A stretch of 64,000 bases of DNA from Flavobacterium sp. Root935 (GTDB taxonomy: Bacteria > Bacteroidota > Bacteroidia > Flavobacteriales > Flavobacteriaceae). The stretch spans positions 950,422-1,014,421 of the forward strand of contig NZ_LMJL01000008.1 of assembly GCF_001429295.1 (NCBI RefSeq), read 5' to 3'. Below, one piece after another: positions 1 through 8,784 of the stretch. Position 1 is the first letter of the stretch. Every line of letters begins with the position of its first letter. The notes under the pieces were generated by a model, which worked only from the letters and a program-made list of their open reading frames with translations, ran no database searches and was not told the DNA's origin. Made by a program: the position numbers and the translations under genes.

Positions 1-84
1 ATATTCAATTTTCAGCGTTTCCATCAATGTGTTTTTAGAAAACTCATTGCATCGCGCTAAAATCTGCTCTTTTGTATGATTCAT
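1..84 (-). CDS. PaaI-type hotdog thioesterase, N-terminal fragment
   Basis: The gene reads leftward out of the window, so only its first 28 codons are present. They begin MNHTKEQILARCNEF and continue with NTLMETLKIE. This resembles the N-terminus of small PaaI-family acyl-CoA thioesterases of Flavobacteriaceae, which hydrolyse acyl- or aryl-CoA in the cytoplasm. The start at 84 is the first ATG, and an A-rich leader lies just upstream. The catalytic region is outside the window, so the call rests on a short N-terminal match and is tentative. Confidence 0.5.
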   Translation of the reverse strand, partial: MNHTKEQILARCNEFSKNTLMETLKIEY

Positions 85-279
85 TAAAATAAACTTTAAA
101 AACGTAAAATTAAAGAAAGATAAGACACAAATCGAAAAATCGGATTCTAAATTGAAAATCATTTATGAACTTGTCAGTTTTTTGCTATTTTTACAAAAAC
201 TATCAATATACATCTGAGGCTGAAATGCAATGTTTTTTTTGCCACAGATTTCACAGATTTAAAGGATTTTAAAAATATA

Positions 280-338
280 GCCACTAATTGCACGAATTTC
301 CGCGAATTAAATTTGTGAAAATTCGAGAAATTCGTGGC
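280..338. repeat. inverted repeat of the 'CACGAATT' type
   Basis: GCCACTAATTGCACGAATTT on the left is roughly the reverse complement of AAATTCGAGAAATTCGTGGC on the right. A related copy lies at 8077-8216. Such AT-rich palindromic repeats are common between flavobacterial genes. An open reading frame through it upstream of 378 is probably not translated. Confidence 0.6.
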
Positions 339-377
339 GAAAAAAAATTCTTTAATCTGGCAAAAAAAAACATAGAA

Positions 378-1886
378 ATGCGTCAATACTTTACAATCTT
401 AATTCTGGGTTTAATTCTAGCTTTCAGTTCCTGTCGAACTGATTTTGATACTGTTGCCAGCACTGGAGATTTAAAGTTTTCAAAAGACACTGTTTATTTA
501 GATACTGTTTTTAAAAATATTGGTTCGAGTACTTACCAGCTGAAAGTTTACAACCGAAGTAAAAACGACATTTCGATTCCAATTGTTCAATTCAAAAAAG
601 GTTTAAGCTCTAAATACCGCATGACCGTTGACGGAATGACCGGCACTAACGGCAAGATTTTTAAAGATGTTACGCTTTTAGCGAAAGACAGTTTGTATAT
701 TTTTATAGAAACAACGGCCGATATTACAGACACCAACCCGACTGATTTTTTATATACTGATGAAATCCAGTTCGACAGCGGGGCTAATCTTCAGGAAGTA
801 GCTTTAGTTACTTTGATCCAAGATGCTGTTTTCTTATATCCAAACCAAAATCCTGATGGAACAAAAGAAAAAATACAAATTGATGGCAAAGATGTTGATG
901 GATTTTATCTGAGTGAAAATGATGCTGTAAACGGAAACGAATTGATTTTTACCAAACAAAAACCCTACGTAATTTACGGATATGCAGGAGTTCCAGAGAA
1001 CAAGACCGTAACTTTTGAAGCTGGCGCAAGAATCCATTTTCATGCTAATTCTGGTTTATATGTTGGTAACAATGCTTCATTACAGATTAACGGAACAGCC
1101 TCAAAAACGGATCAATTAGAAAATGAAGTTATTTTTGAAGGAGATCGCTTAGAATCTTTATATTCTGATATTCCTGGACAGTGGAAATCGGTTATATTTT
1201 CTAACGGAAGTTCTAATCATTCGATCAATCATTTGACTTTAAAAAATGCAGTTACTGGATTAGACTTTAAAAATCCATCTAATACGGTTGAAATTAAAAA
1301 TACGCAGATTTACAATTGTGTTGAATACGGAATTTTAGCTGAAAACACTCATATTATTGGCGAAAACATCGTAATCAATTATGCTGGTATAGCAAGTTTA
1401 TCTTGCGTTTACGGCGGCAATTATAATTTCACACATTGTACTTTTAATAACAATTGGTCAAACCCTTCGCATTTCGCAGTTACTTTAAGCAATAGTTTAA
1501 CTGGCAAAACTCCTGAAGCAAATGCGTTGACAAATGCAACTTTTAACAACTGCATTATTTACGGTTCTAATTTTAACGAATTGAATTTGAGTAAAAATAC
1601 AAGCGCTGCTTTTGTCTATCAGCTCAATAATTGTTTATTGAAATTCGGAAATACCACAAATCCTGATTATCAATTTAAAACCGATACAGAACATTATAAC
1701 AACATTATTCTAAATGAAAATCCGAAGTTTTATAATGCTGCTCAGAATAAATTCAATATTGATAAAACTTCTGCCGCTTTCGCGAAAGGGAATCCGGCAT
1801 ATATAATTCCGCTAGATATTTTAGGAATTACGAGAACTTCTCCACCAGATTTAGGTGCTTATCAGAGTCAAGATTTTCCGAAGTAA
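378..1886 (+). CDS. lipoprotein with predicted right-handed beta-helix
   Basis: The protein has 502 residues from the ATG at 378. That start is preferred over the upstream in-frame ATG at 288 because it opens directly with a lipoprotein signal peptide, MRQYFTILILGLILAFSSC, with Cys19 as the lipidated residue. The upstream extension would run through an intergenic inverted repeat. The middle (about residues 210-420) is rich in short hydrophobic/Asn-Gly repeats such as ARIHFHANSGLYVGNNASL, typical of pectate-lyase-like parallel beta-helices. It is likely anchored to the outer membrane. No catalytic residues are recognisable, so the substrate is unknown. It stands alone between intergenic regions. 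Confidence 0.75.
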   Translation: MRQYFTILILGLILAFSSCRTDFDTVASTGDLKFSKDTVYLDTVFKNIGSSTYQLKVYNRSKNDISIPIVQFKKGLSSKYRMTVDGMTGTNGKIFKDVTLLAKDSLYIFIETTADITDTNPTDFLYTDEIQFDSGANLQEVALVTLIQDAVFLYPNQNPDGTKEKIQIDGKDVDGFYLSENDAVNGNELIFTKQKPYVIYGYAGVPENKTVTFEAGARIHFHANSGLYVGNNASLQINGTASKTDQLENEVIFEGDRLESLYSDIPGQWKSVIFSNGSSNHSINHLTLKNAVTGLDFKNPSNTVEIKNTQIYNCVEYGILAENTHIIGENIVINYAGIASLSCVYGGNYNFTHCTFNNNWSNPSHFAVTLSNSLTGKTPEANALTNATFNNCIIYGSNFNELNLSKNTSAAFVYQLNNCLLKFGNTTNPDYQFKTDTEHYNNIILNENPKFYNAAQNKFNIDKTSAAFAKGNPAYIIPLDILGITRTSPPDLGAYQSQDFPK

Positions 1887-2136
1887 CATTTTTAAACCAT
1901 ATAAGTTATATAAGAAATTTAAGCTTTTTCTATTAAAGTATATCACAAATACTTTTAAATGAACTTACATAACTTATATGATTAAAAAACAAATCGTAAG
2001 AAAATGTATCTAAAATTAAAGATCGCTTAACGTATCGCATTCATAAAAGTAGTAGATTTGTTACAATACATTTTTAAACTTCTAAAAATCAGATTTTTAA
2101 AATGAATTTATTAACCCAAATCTTAACTATTAATTT

Positions 2137-3981
2137 ATGAAAAAAAACTACTTTTTATTCTTATTGATGTTTACCGCTGTTGGTTTTGCTCAAATTCCAT
2201 CCGGCTACTACAACACGGCAACTGGCACAGGTTATACCTTAAAAACTCAATTGTACAACATTATCAAAGGACATACTGATAACGGTTATGCAGGTTTATA
2301 CACAACCTACCAAACATCTGACGTTGACAATTTTTACGAAAACGACGGAACAGTTTTAGACATGTATTCTGAAAATCCATCAGGAACAGATCCTTACAAC
2401 TACAGTACTGGAAGCACGCAAAGATGCGGCAGCTATTCTGTAGAAGGCGATTGTTATAACAGAGAACACATTATTCCGCAATCTGTTTTTAATGAGCAGT
2501 CTCCAATGGTTGCCGATGCACATTTTATTACACCAACAGATGGAAAAGTAAACGGAATGCGTTCTAATTACCCACACGGCACTGTAAGTTCTGCTACATA
2601 TACTTCTCAAAACGGAAGTAAATTGGGATCAAGTTCAGTATCTGGATATTCTGGAACTGTATTTGAACCTATCAATGCTTTTAAAGGTGATATTGCGAGA
2701 ATGTATTTTTATTTTGCAACCCGTTATGAAAATACAGTTGCAGGTTATTCATATGCTATGTTTGATGGTTCAAGCAATAAAGTTTTTACAACTGCTTTTC
2801 TAAATACTTTATTAGCCTGGCATGCTCAAGATCCTGTTAGTGCAAGAGAAATTGCTAGAAATAATGCTATTTATGCACGTCAAGGCAATAGAAATCCATA
2901 CATAGACCATCCAGAATATGTAAATCAAATTTGGGGCGGAACATCTTCTACAGATACTCAAGCGCCAACTGCACCTGCTAGTTTGGCTTCAACATCAAAA
3001 ACTGCAACTTCAATTACACTTGCTTGGAATACCTCTTCAGATAATGTTGGAGTTAGAGGTTATGATGTTTACGCCAACAGTGCTTTAAAAACAACTGTTA
3101 CTGGGTTAACAGCAACAATTACTGGATTAACAGCTTCTACCACTTATTCTATTTATGTAAAAGCAAAAGATGCAGCTGGAAACACTTCTGCTTCAAGCAA
3201 TACAATTTCAGTTACAACCAACAGCAGCGGAACTGGAACAGCAACCGACTTACTTTTCTCTGAATACATTGAAGGTTCTGGAAACAATAAAGCGTTGGAA
3301 ATTGCCAATAATACAGGAAGTTCGGTTAGTTTAGCTGCTTATACGATCAAAAAACAAACTAATGGTGCTGGTTCTTGGAGCACAGGTTTGGCTTTAACGG
3401 GAACATTAACAACTGGAAGTAAATTTGTAATTGTAAACAGTTCCATTTCTTCAAGCTGTTTTTCTACAAGTTCAGCCAATATTTCGACAACGGCAACTGA
3501 ATTGACTTTTAACGGAAATGACGCTGTAGGTTTATTCAAAAACGGAGTACTAATTGATATCATTGGAACTTTTAATGGCGGAACAGCTAATTTTGCTATT
3601 GATGTTACTTTAAGAAGAAAATCTACTGTGACTTCTCCAAGTACAACTTTCAATTTAAGCTCACAATGGGACTCTTATACAACCGACACGTGCGGCAACT
3701 TAGCAAGCAAACAAGCGCTGCCAATTGAAGAGGAAATTGCTGAAACATCAGAGGATATTGTTATTTTTCCAAATCCGTCAGATGGAAATTTCAATGTTGG
3801 TTTAAACAATTTTGAATCTCCTTACTCAATAGAAATTATTTCTTTTAATGGACAAAAAGTGTTTGAAAAACAAAATAGTACAGATGCTGTAATTACCGCA
3901 GGAAATCTTCCAAAAGGAATTTATCTAGTTAAAATTGTCAAAGACTCTAAAACTATTATTGAAAAGATAATTATTAACTAA
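2137..3981 (+). CDS. secreted endonuclease I with FN3, lamin-tail and T9SS domains
   Basis: This 614-residue multidomain secreted nuclease starts with a signal peptide (MKKNYFLFLLMFTAVGFAQ). An endonuclease I (EndA/NucM-type) domain spans about residues 20-265. It contains NREHIIPQSVF near residue 108, which carries the His of the beta-beta-alpha-metal active site. A fibronectin type III domain (about 273-360) and a lamin-tail-like domain beginning TDLLFSEYIEGSGNNKALE (about 368-500) follow. The last 70 residues form a type IX secretion sorting domain (IFPNPSDGNF...GIYLVKI). It probably degrades extracellular DNA or RNA for nutrition or biofilm turnover. FN3 and lamin-tail modules are common adhesive or spacer modules in such proteins. 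Confidence 0.88.
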   Translation: MKKNYFLFLLMFTAVGFAQIPSGYYNTATGTGYTLKTQLYNIIKGHTDNGYAGLYTTYQTSDVDNFYENDGTVLDMYSENPSGTDPYNYSTGSTQRCGSYSVEGDCYNREHIIPQSVFNEQSPMVADAHFITPTDGKVNGMRSNYPHGTVSSATYTSQNGSKLGSSSVSGYSGTVFEPINAFKGDIARMYFYFATRYENTVAGYSYAMFDGSSNKVFTTAFLNTLLAWHAQDPVSAREIARNNAIYARQGNRNPYIDHPEYVNQIWGGTSSTDTQAPTAPASLASTSKTATSITLAWNTSSDNVGVRGYDVYANSALKTTVTGLTATITGLTASTTYSIYVKAKDAAGNTSASSNTISVTTNSSGTGTATDLLFSEYIEGSGNNKALEIANNTGSSVSLAAYTIKKQTNGAGSWSTGLALTGTLTTGSKFVIVNSSISSSCFSTSSANISTTATELTFNGNDAVGLFKNGVLIDIIGTFNGGTANFAIDVTLRRKSTVTSPSTTFNLSSQWDSYTTDTCGNLASKQALPIEEEIAETSEDIVIFPNPSDGNFNVGLNNFESPYSIEIISFNGQKVFEKQNSTDAVITAGNLPKGIYLVKIVKDSKTIIEKIIIN

Positions 3982-3997
3982 GTCAGAAAACTATATT

Positions 3998-4050
3998 TTC
4001 ACGCAGATTTTACAAAATTAAACCTGTTTAATCACTAAAATCTGCGTGAA
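3998..4050. terminator. 14-bp perfect inverted repeat, possible terminator
   Basis: TTCACGCAGATTTT (3998-4011) and AAAATCTGCGTGAA (4037-4050) are perfect reverse complements around a 25-nt spacer, just after the nuclease stop codon. There is no clear T-run, so it may be a dispersed repeat rather than a true terminator. A related half-motif occurs near 14380. Confidence 0.5.
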
Positions 4051-4315
4051 ATAATATACTTCGCAGAACTTTTTCACTTTATAAACTGAAAAAAATCCGC
4101 AAAATTTGCAAAATCTACGAAAAACAAAAGGTTTGGTAATTTTGGATTTTTCGTGGCTCAAAAATTGCCGTCATTTTCATAATCTTCTTGAAATAAAAAC
4201 CTTTGCAAAAGACTTTGATTCAAAAAAAGTTTATGACTTTGCATCCATTGTGGTTAAACGAAATCTGCCAGAAAAAAGCAGTTTTACATTTTTTCTAAAG
4301 ACTTTGTTATCAAAT

Positions 4316-4346
4316 TTGCGCTTACTATTTATTTAAACTAAATTTG
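4316..4346 (+). promoter_or_regulatory. purL promoter
   Basis: TTG at 4316-4318 and TAAATTTG at 4339-4346 are spaced by 20 nt, matching the Bacteroidota housekeeping consensus TTG-N17-23-TAnnTTTG. The purL ATG follows 29 nt downstream. Confidence 0.7.
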
Positions 4347-4375
4347 CAGCTCAATACAACAAACTACACATCACA

Positions 4376-7300
4376 ATGATCCATTTCTTTGAAAACCAAA
4401 GCAAAACTGTTTTTGCCGTACAAACGCAAAACGAAATTTCAGCTCAAGACATTTCAAAATTAAACTGGCTATTTGCCGACTCGAATAAGATCGAAAAATC
4501 CGCATTGACGGGTTTTTTTGTTGGTCCACGCGCCACTATGATCACACCTTGGAGCACAAATGCTGTAGAAATCACTCAAAATATGGGTGTTCCGGGCATT
4601 ATCAGAATTGAAGAATTTCATCCTGCAACGGAAGATTTTACTGATTTTGATCCGATGCTTTTTCAAAAATTCAATGAATTAGATCAAGAGATTTTTACTA
4701 TCAACATTCAGCCGGAACCAATTCTGGAAATTGATGATATTGCAGCTTACAACAAAGTTGAAGGTTTAGCTTTAAGCGAAGAAGAAGTAAATTACTTAAA
4801 TAATCTTGCTGCAAAACTTGGAAGAAAATTAACCGATTCTGAGATTTTTGCTTTCTCACAAGCCAATTCAGAACACTGCCGCCACAAAATTTTCAACGGA
4901 ACTTTTGTAATCGATGGTGAAGAAAAAGAGACTTCTCTTTTCAAATTAATTAAAAAAACATCTCAGGAAAATCCTAACGATATCGTGTCTGCTTACAAAG
5001 ACAACGTTGCTTTTGTAAAAGGACCAAAAGTGCAGCAGTTTGCACCAAAATCTGCTGACAAACCTGATTTTTACGAAATAAAAGAATTTGATTCTGTTAT
5101 CTCATTAAAAGCAGAAACACACAATTTCCCAACAACAGTTGAGCCTTTCAACGGAGCTGCAACAGGTTCTGGAGGAGAAATTCGTGACCGTTTAGCGGGT
5201 GGACAAGGTTCTCTGCCTTTAGCAGGAACTGCTGTTTACATGACTTCATATTCTCGTTTGAACAATGACAGAAAATGGGAAAATGCTCTTGAAGAAAGAA
5301 AATGGTTGTATCAAACGCCAATGGATATTTTAATCAAAGCTTCAAACGGAGCTTCTGATTTCGGAAATAAATTTGGGCAGCCACTTATTACAGGTTCTGT
5401 TTTAACTTTCGAACATTCAGAAAACGACCGTAAAATTGGTTACGATAAAGTAATCATGCAGGCGGGAGGAATTGGTTACGGAAAATTAGATCAATCTATC
5501 AAACAAAAACCACAAGAAGGTGATAAAATCGTAATTCTTGGTGGAGAAAATTATAGAATCGGAATGGGTGGTGCTGCGGTTTCATCTGCAGATACTGGTG
5601 CTTTCGGTTCAGGAATCGAGTTGAATGCAATTCAGCGTTCAAACCCTGAAATGCAAAAACGTGCTGCTAACGCCATTCGTGGTTTAGTAGAAAGCGACAA
5701 TAACCCAATTGTTTCGATTCACGATCACGGTGCAGGTGGACACTTAAATTGCCTTTCTGAATTAGTGGAAGAAACTGGAGGTTTGATCGATTTAGATAAA
5801 TTACCAGTTGGAGACCCAACACTTTCTGCAAAAGAAATTATTGGTAACGAATCTCAGGAAAGAATGGGATTGGTTATTGGTCAAAAAGATATTGATACGT
5901 TGCAAAGAATTGCCGACAGAGAGCGTTCGCCAATGTATCAGGTTGGAGATGTAACCGGAGATCACCGTTTTACTTTTCAATCACAATCAAATGGTTCAAA
6001 ACCGATGGATTATGCTTTAGAAGATTTCTTCGGAAGTTCTCCAAAAACGGTTATGACAGATAAAACTATCGATAGAAAATATGCTGATGTTGCTTACAAC
6101 GCAGGGGATTTCGAAAGTTATTTAAAAGACGTTTTACGTTTAGAAGCTGTTGCCTCAAAAGACTGGTTAACAAACAAAGTGGACCGTTGTGTGGGTGGAA
6201 AAGTGGCAAAACAACAAAATGCAGGTCCGTTACAATTGCCTTTGAATAATGTTGGAGTTATGGCTTTGGACTATTTAGGAAAAGAAGGAATTGCAACTTC
6301 TATTGGGCACGCTCCTATTGCTGCGTTAATTGATCCTGTTGCGGGTTCTAGAAATGCAATTGCAGAATCCTTATCAAACATTATCTGGGCACCAATTAAA
6401 GATGGTTTAAAAGGAATTTCACTTTCTGCAAACTGGATGTGGGCTTGTAAAAACGAAGGTGAAGACGCTCGTTTATACGCTGCTGTTGAAGGTTGTTCAG
6501 ATTTTGCAATCGAATTGGGAATCAACATTCCGACAGGAAAAGATTCACTTTCGATGAAACAAAAATATCCAAACGACGAAGTAATCGCGCCGGGAACGGT
6601 TATTATTTCTGCTGGAGGAAACTGTACAGATATCAGAAAAGTAGTTGAGCCAGTTTTACAGAAAAACGGAGATTCTATTTATTATATCAATTTGTCTCAG
6701 GATGATTTCAAATTAGGAGGTTCCTCTTTTGCACAAATTAGAAACACAATCGGAAACGAAACTTCTACTATTAAAGACGCTTCTTTCTTTAAAAATGCTT
6801 TTAATACCATTCAGGAATTAATCGGCGAAAGCCAGATTTTAGCAGGTCACGATATCGGAAGCGGTGGTTTAATTACTACTCTTTTAGAATTGTGTTTTGC
6901 TGATGTGAATCTGGGAGCTAAAATTGATTTCTCACCATTCGCAGAAAAAGACTTATTGAAAATTCTTTTCGCAGAAAACATCGGAATTGTTTTCCAAGCT
7001 AAATCTGATGCAGCTGTTGAAGCTAAATTAAACGCGAATAATATCGAATTCTTCAAAATTGGTTCAGTTCAAGAAACTGCCACTTTAGAATTTGCAGATT
7101 ACAAATTGGATATTCCAGCTTACAGAGATGTTTGGTTCGAGACTTCTTATTTATTAGATCAAAAACAATCTAAAAACGGAAGAGCTCAGGCACGTTTTGA
7201 AAACTATAAAAATCAGGTTTTAAATTATACTTTCCCTGCTCACTTTACAGGAAAAAAACCAGAAATCGACAATTCTAAACCAAGACCAAAAGCAGCAATT

Positions 7301-8029
7301 ATCCGCGAGAAAGGAAGTAATTCTGAGCGTGAAATGGCAAATGCTATGTACTTAGCCGGCTTTGATGTAAAAGACGTTCACATGACGGATTTAATTTCTG
7401 GACGTGAAACCTTAGAAGATATTCAGTTTATTGGTGCAGTTGGAGGATTCTCTAACTCAGATGTTTTAGGTTCTGCTAAAGGCTGGGCCGGAGCTTTCTT
7501 ATACAACGAAAAAGCCAAAACAGCTTTAGATAATTTCTTCAAAAGAGAAGATACCTTATCTGTCGGAATTTGTAACGGATGCCAGTTGTTTATGGAATTG
7601 GAAGTGATTAATCCAGAGCATGAAGTTCACGGAAAAATGCTTCATAACGAAAGCCAGAAACACGAAAGTATCTTTACTTCTGTAAAAGTTCAGGAAAACA
7701 ATTCGGTTATGTTATCGACATTGGCTGGAAGTACTTTAGGAGTTTGGGTTTCTCACGGAGAAGGTAAATTCAAATTGCCTTATGCAGAAGATCAATACAA
7801 CATTGTTTCTAAATACGCTTACGAAGGTTATCCTGCAAACCCTAACGGTTCTGATTATAACACCGCAATGATGTGTGACAAAACTGGAAGACATTTGGTT
7901 ATGATGCCTCATATTGAGCGTTCGACTTTCCAATGGAACTGGGCGCATTATCCAAAAGACAGAAACGATGAAGTTTCACCTTGGCATGAAGCGTTTGTAA
8001 ATGCAAGAAAATGGATTGAGAAAAACTAA
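4376..8029 (+). CDS. purL: phosphoribosylformylglycinamidine synthase (single-chain PurL)
   Basis: This 1217-residue enzyme converts FGAR, ATP and glutamine to FGAM in step 4 of purine synthesis. It is the long form with a fused glutaminase. The N-terminal and linker domains contain FSQANSEHCRHKIFNG. The paired ATP-binding/AIRS-type domains include ETHNFPTTVEPFNGAATG and the later GKDSLSMK. A C-terminal class I glutamine amidotransferase domain carries VGICNGCQLF with the catalytic Cys near residue 1065, and a downstream HIERSTFQWNW segment. Length is close to the proteobacterial enzyme (about 1295). It has its own promoter and is followed by a strong terminator, so it is probably monocistronic. 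Confidence 0.97.
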   Translation: MIHFFENQSKTVFAVQTQNEISAQDISKLNWLFADSNKIEKSALTGFFVGPRATMITPWSTNAVEITQNMGVPGIIRIEEFHPATEDFTDFDPMLFQKFNELDQEIFTINIQPEPILEIDDIAAYNKVEGLALSEEEVNYLNNLAAKLGRKLTDSEIFAFSQANSEHCRHKIFNGTFVIDGEEKETSLFKLIKKTSQENPNDIVSAYKDNVAFVKGPKVQQFAPKSADKPDFYEIKEFDSVISLKAETHNFPTTVEPFNGAATGSGGEIRDRLAGGQGSLPLAGTAVYMTSYSRLNNDRKWENALEERKWLYQTPMDILIKASNGASDFGNKFGQPLITGSVLTFEHSENDRKIGYDKVIMQAGGIGYGKLDQSIKQKPQEGDKIVILGGENYRIGMGGAAVSSADTGAFGSGIELNAIQRSNPEMQKRAANAIRGLVESDNNPIVSIHDHGAGGHLNCLSELVEETGGLIDLDKLPVGDPTLSAKEIIGNESQERMGLVIGQKDIDTLQRIADRERSPMYQVGDVTGDHRFTFQSQSNGSKPMDYALEDFFGSSPKTVMTDKTIDRKYADVAYNAGDFESYLKDVLRLEAVASKDWLTNKVDRCVGGKVAKQQNAGPLQLPLNNVGVMALDYLGKEGIATSIGHAPIAALIDPVAGSRNAIAESLSNIIWAPIKDGLKGISLSANWMWACKNEGEDARLYAAVEGCSDFAIELGINIPTGKDSLSMKQKYPNDEVIAPGTVIISAGGNCTDIRKVVEPVLQKNGDSIYYINLSQDDFKLGGSSFAQIRNTIGNETSTIKDASFFKNAFNTIQELIGESQILAGHDIGSGGLITTLLELCFADVNLGAKIDFSPFAEKDLLKILFAENIGIVFQAKSDAAVEAKLNANNIEFFKIGSVQETATLEFADYKLDIPAYRDVWFETSYLLDQKQSKNGRAQARFENYKNQVLNYTFPAHFTGKKPEIDNSKPRPKAAIIREKGSNSEREMANAMYLAGFDVKDVHMTDLISGRETLEDIQFIGAVGGFSNSDVLGSAKGWAGAFLYNEKAKTALDNFFKREDTLSVGICNGCQLFMELEVINPEHEVHGKMLHNESQKHESIFTSVKVQENNSVMLSTLAGSTLGVWVSHGEGKFKLPYAEDQYNIVSKYAYEGYPANPNGSDYNTAMMCDKTGRHLVMMPHIERSTFQWNWAHYPKDRNDEVSPWHEAFVNARKWIEKN

Positions 8030-8046
8030 AAAATATATTTTAAAAG

Positions 8047-8074
8047 CGCCCGAATTTATCGGGCGTTTTTTTTT
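8047..8074 (+). terminator. rho-independent terminator of purL
   Basis: The stem CGCCCG (8047-8052) pairs with CGGGCG (8060-8065) over a 7-nt loop and is followed by nine T residues. It lies 18 nt after the purL stop. Confidence 0.9.
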
Positions 8075-8076
8075 AT

Positions 8077-8216
8077 AGCCACGAATTACACGAATTTCCA
8101 CTAATTAATTATTAGTCTAAAAAATAGCAACAGATTAAGGATAGAAGGATTTTTATTCATCGCTCATCCTAATAAATTGAAACTAATTCGTGGAAATTCG
8201 AGCAATTCGCGGCAAA
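8077..8216. repeat. 'CACGAATT' inverted repeat pair
   Basis: GCCACGAATTACACGAATTT near 8077 is mirrored by AATTCGTGGAAATTCGAGC and AATTCGCGGC near 8185-8213. It is the same family as 280-338. The DNA between shows no open frame of note. Confidence 0.55.
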
Positions 8217-8260
8217 AAAACCTCGGCACTATCCCCAAATAAGCCGAAGCATTTCATATT

Positions 8261-8542
8261 TCATTCCTTAAAAGCTGATGCAATTCCGGTAACAATATTC
8301 GCTGTTCCGAAGGCAAATAATCCAGAAGCAATTGCAGCTTGTCCAGAAAAAAATTGACTTTCGCGAATTACAGCACTAAAAATTGTTCCGCCAGCCAGTC
8401 CGGCAATTAAACCTAAACCAATTGTCGAAATAATCCACCAAGGTTCTGGTTCAGGAATTGGCGGTTTTTTCAAAAATCTTCTCCACCAGCCCGGATATTT
8501 AGTTCCGCACCAGCCCATCGCTAAGAAAAAAGCAGTTTCCAT
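8261..8542 (-). CDS. small predicted inner-membrane protein, unknown function
   Basis: The product has 93 residues and starts at the ATG at 8542. The N-terminus (METAFFLAMGWCGTKYPGWW) and a Pro-rich stretch KKPPIPEPEPWW precede two hydrophobic segments, about residues 39-62 (Gly-rich, ISTIGLGLIAGLAGG) and 70-90. No family is recognised. The size and two-helix design recall small membrane or holin-like proteins, but this is only a resemblance. It is convergent with purL and divergent from the TonB receptor gene. Confidence 0.6.
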   Translation of the reverse strand: METAFFLAMGWCGTKYPGWWRRFLKKPPIPEPEPWWIISTIGLGLIAGLAGGTIFSAVIRESQFFSGQAAIASGLFAFGTANIVTGIASAFKE

Positions 8543-8703
8543 AATATTAGTTTTATGTGTTGCCTACTCGTTTGCTTTTCGGCTTCCGCATTTTGACGGG
8601 ATAAAAGTAGGATTAGAAATTTTTAAAAAGTCAATGAAATTTCCTGTTTTTAAAAGGGGAAAAACACCTTTTTTTTAAAATTTGGAGTTTCATTAAGGAA
8701 CCA

Positions 8704-8723
8704 TTAGTCTATACTAAGACTAA
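8704..8723. promoter_or_regulatory. 7-bp inverted repeat upstream of TonB receptor, candidate operator
   Basis: TTAGTCT and AGACTAA flank the 6-nt spacer ATACTA, about 60 bp before the receptor start. The dimensions suit a dimeric regulator. A TAACTTTG box at 8773-8780 lies only 4 nt before the ATG and has no well-placed TTG, so the promoter itself is uncertain. Confidence 0.4.
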
Positions 8724-8784
8724 CTTAATAATATCTTAAGATGCTTTCTTCTTCGGTATTTCAGTTGATAAATAACTTTGCGGT

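Larger units (their letters stand above)
3982..4375. other. intergenic region between the nuclease gene and purL
   Basis: This 394-bp gap holds the inverted repeat at 3998-4050 and the purL promoter at 4316-4346. A 76-codon open frame at 4106-4336 runs into the promoter and looks non-coding. Nothing else is recognised. Confidence 0.6.

Noticed and set aside
288..377. N-terminal extension of the beta-helix lipoprotein
   Set aside because: It would be translated through an intergenic inverted repeat and would displace the lipoprotein signal from the N-terminus.
4106..4336. 76-codon ORF upstream of purL
   Set aside because: It overlaps the purL promoter, has AT-driven composition and resembles no protein.
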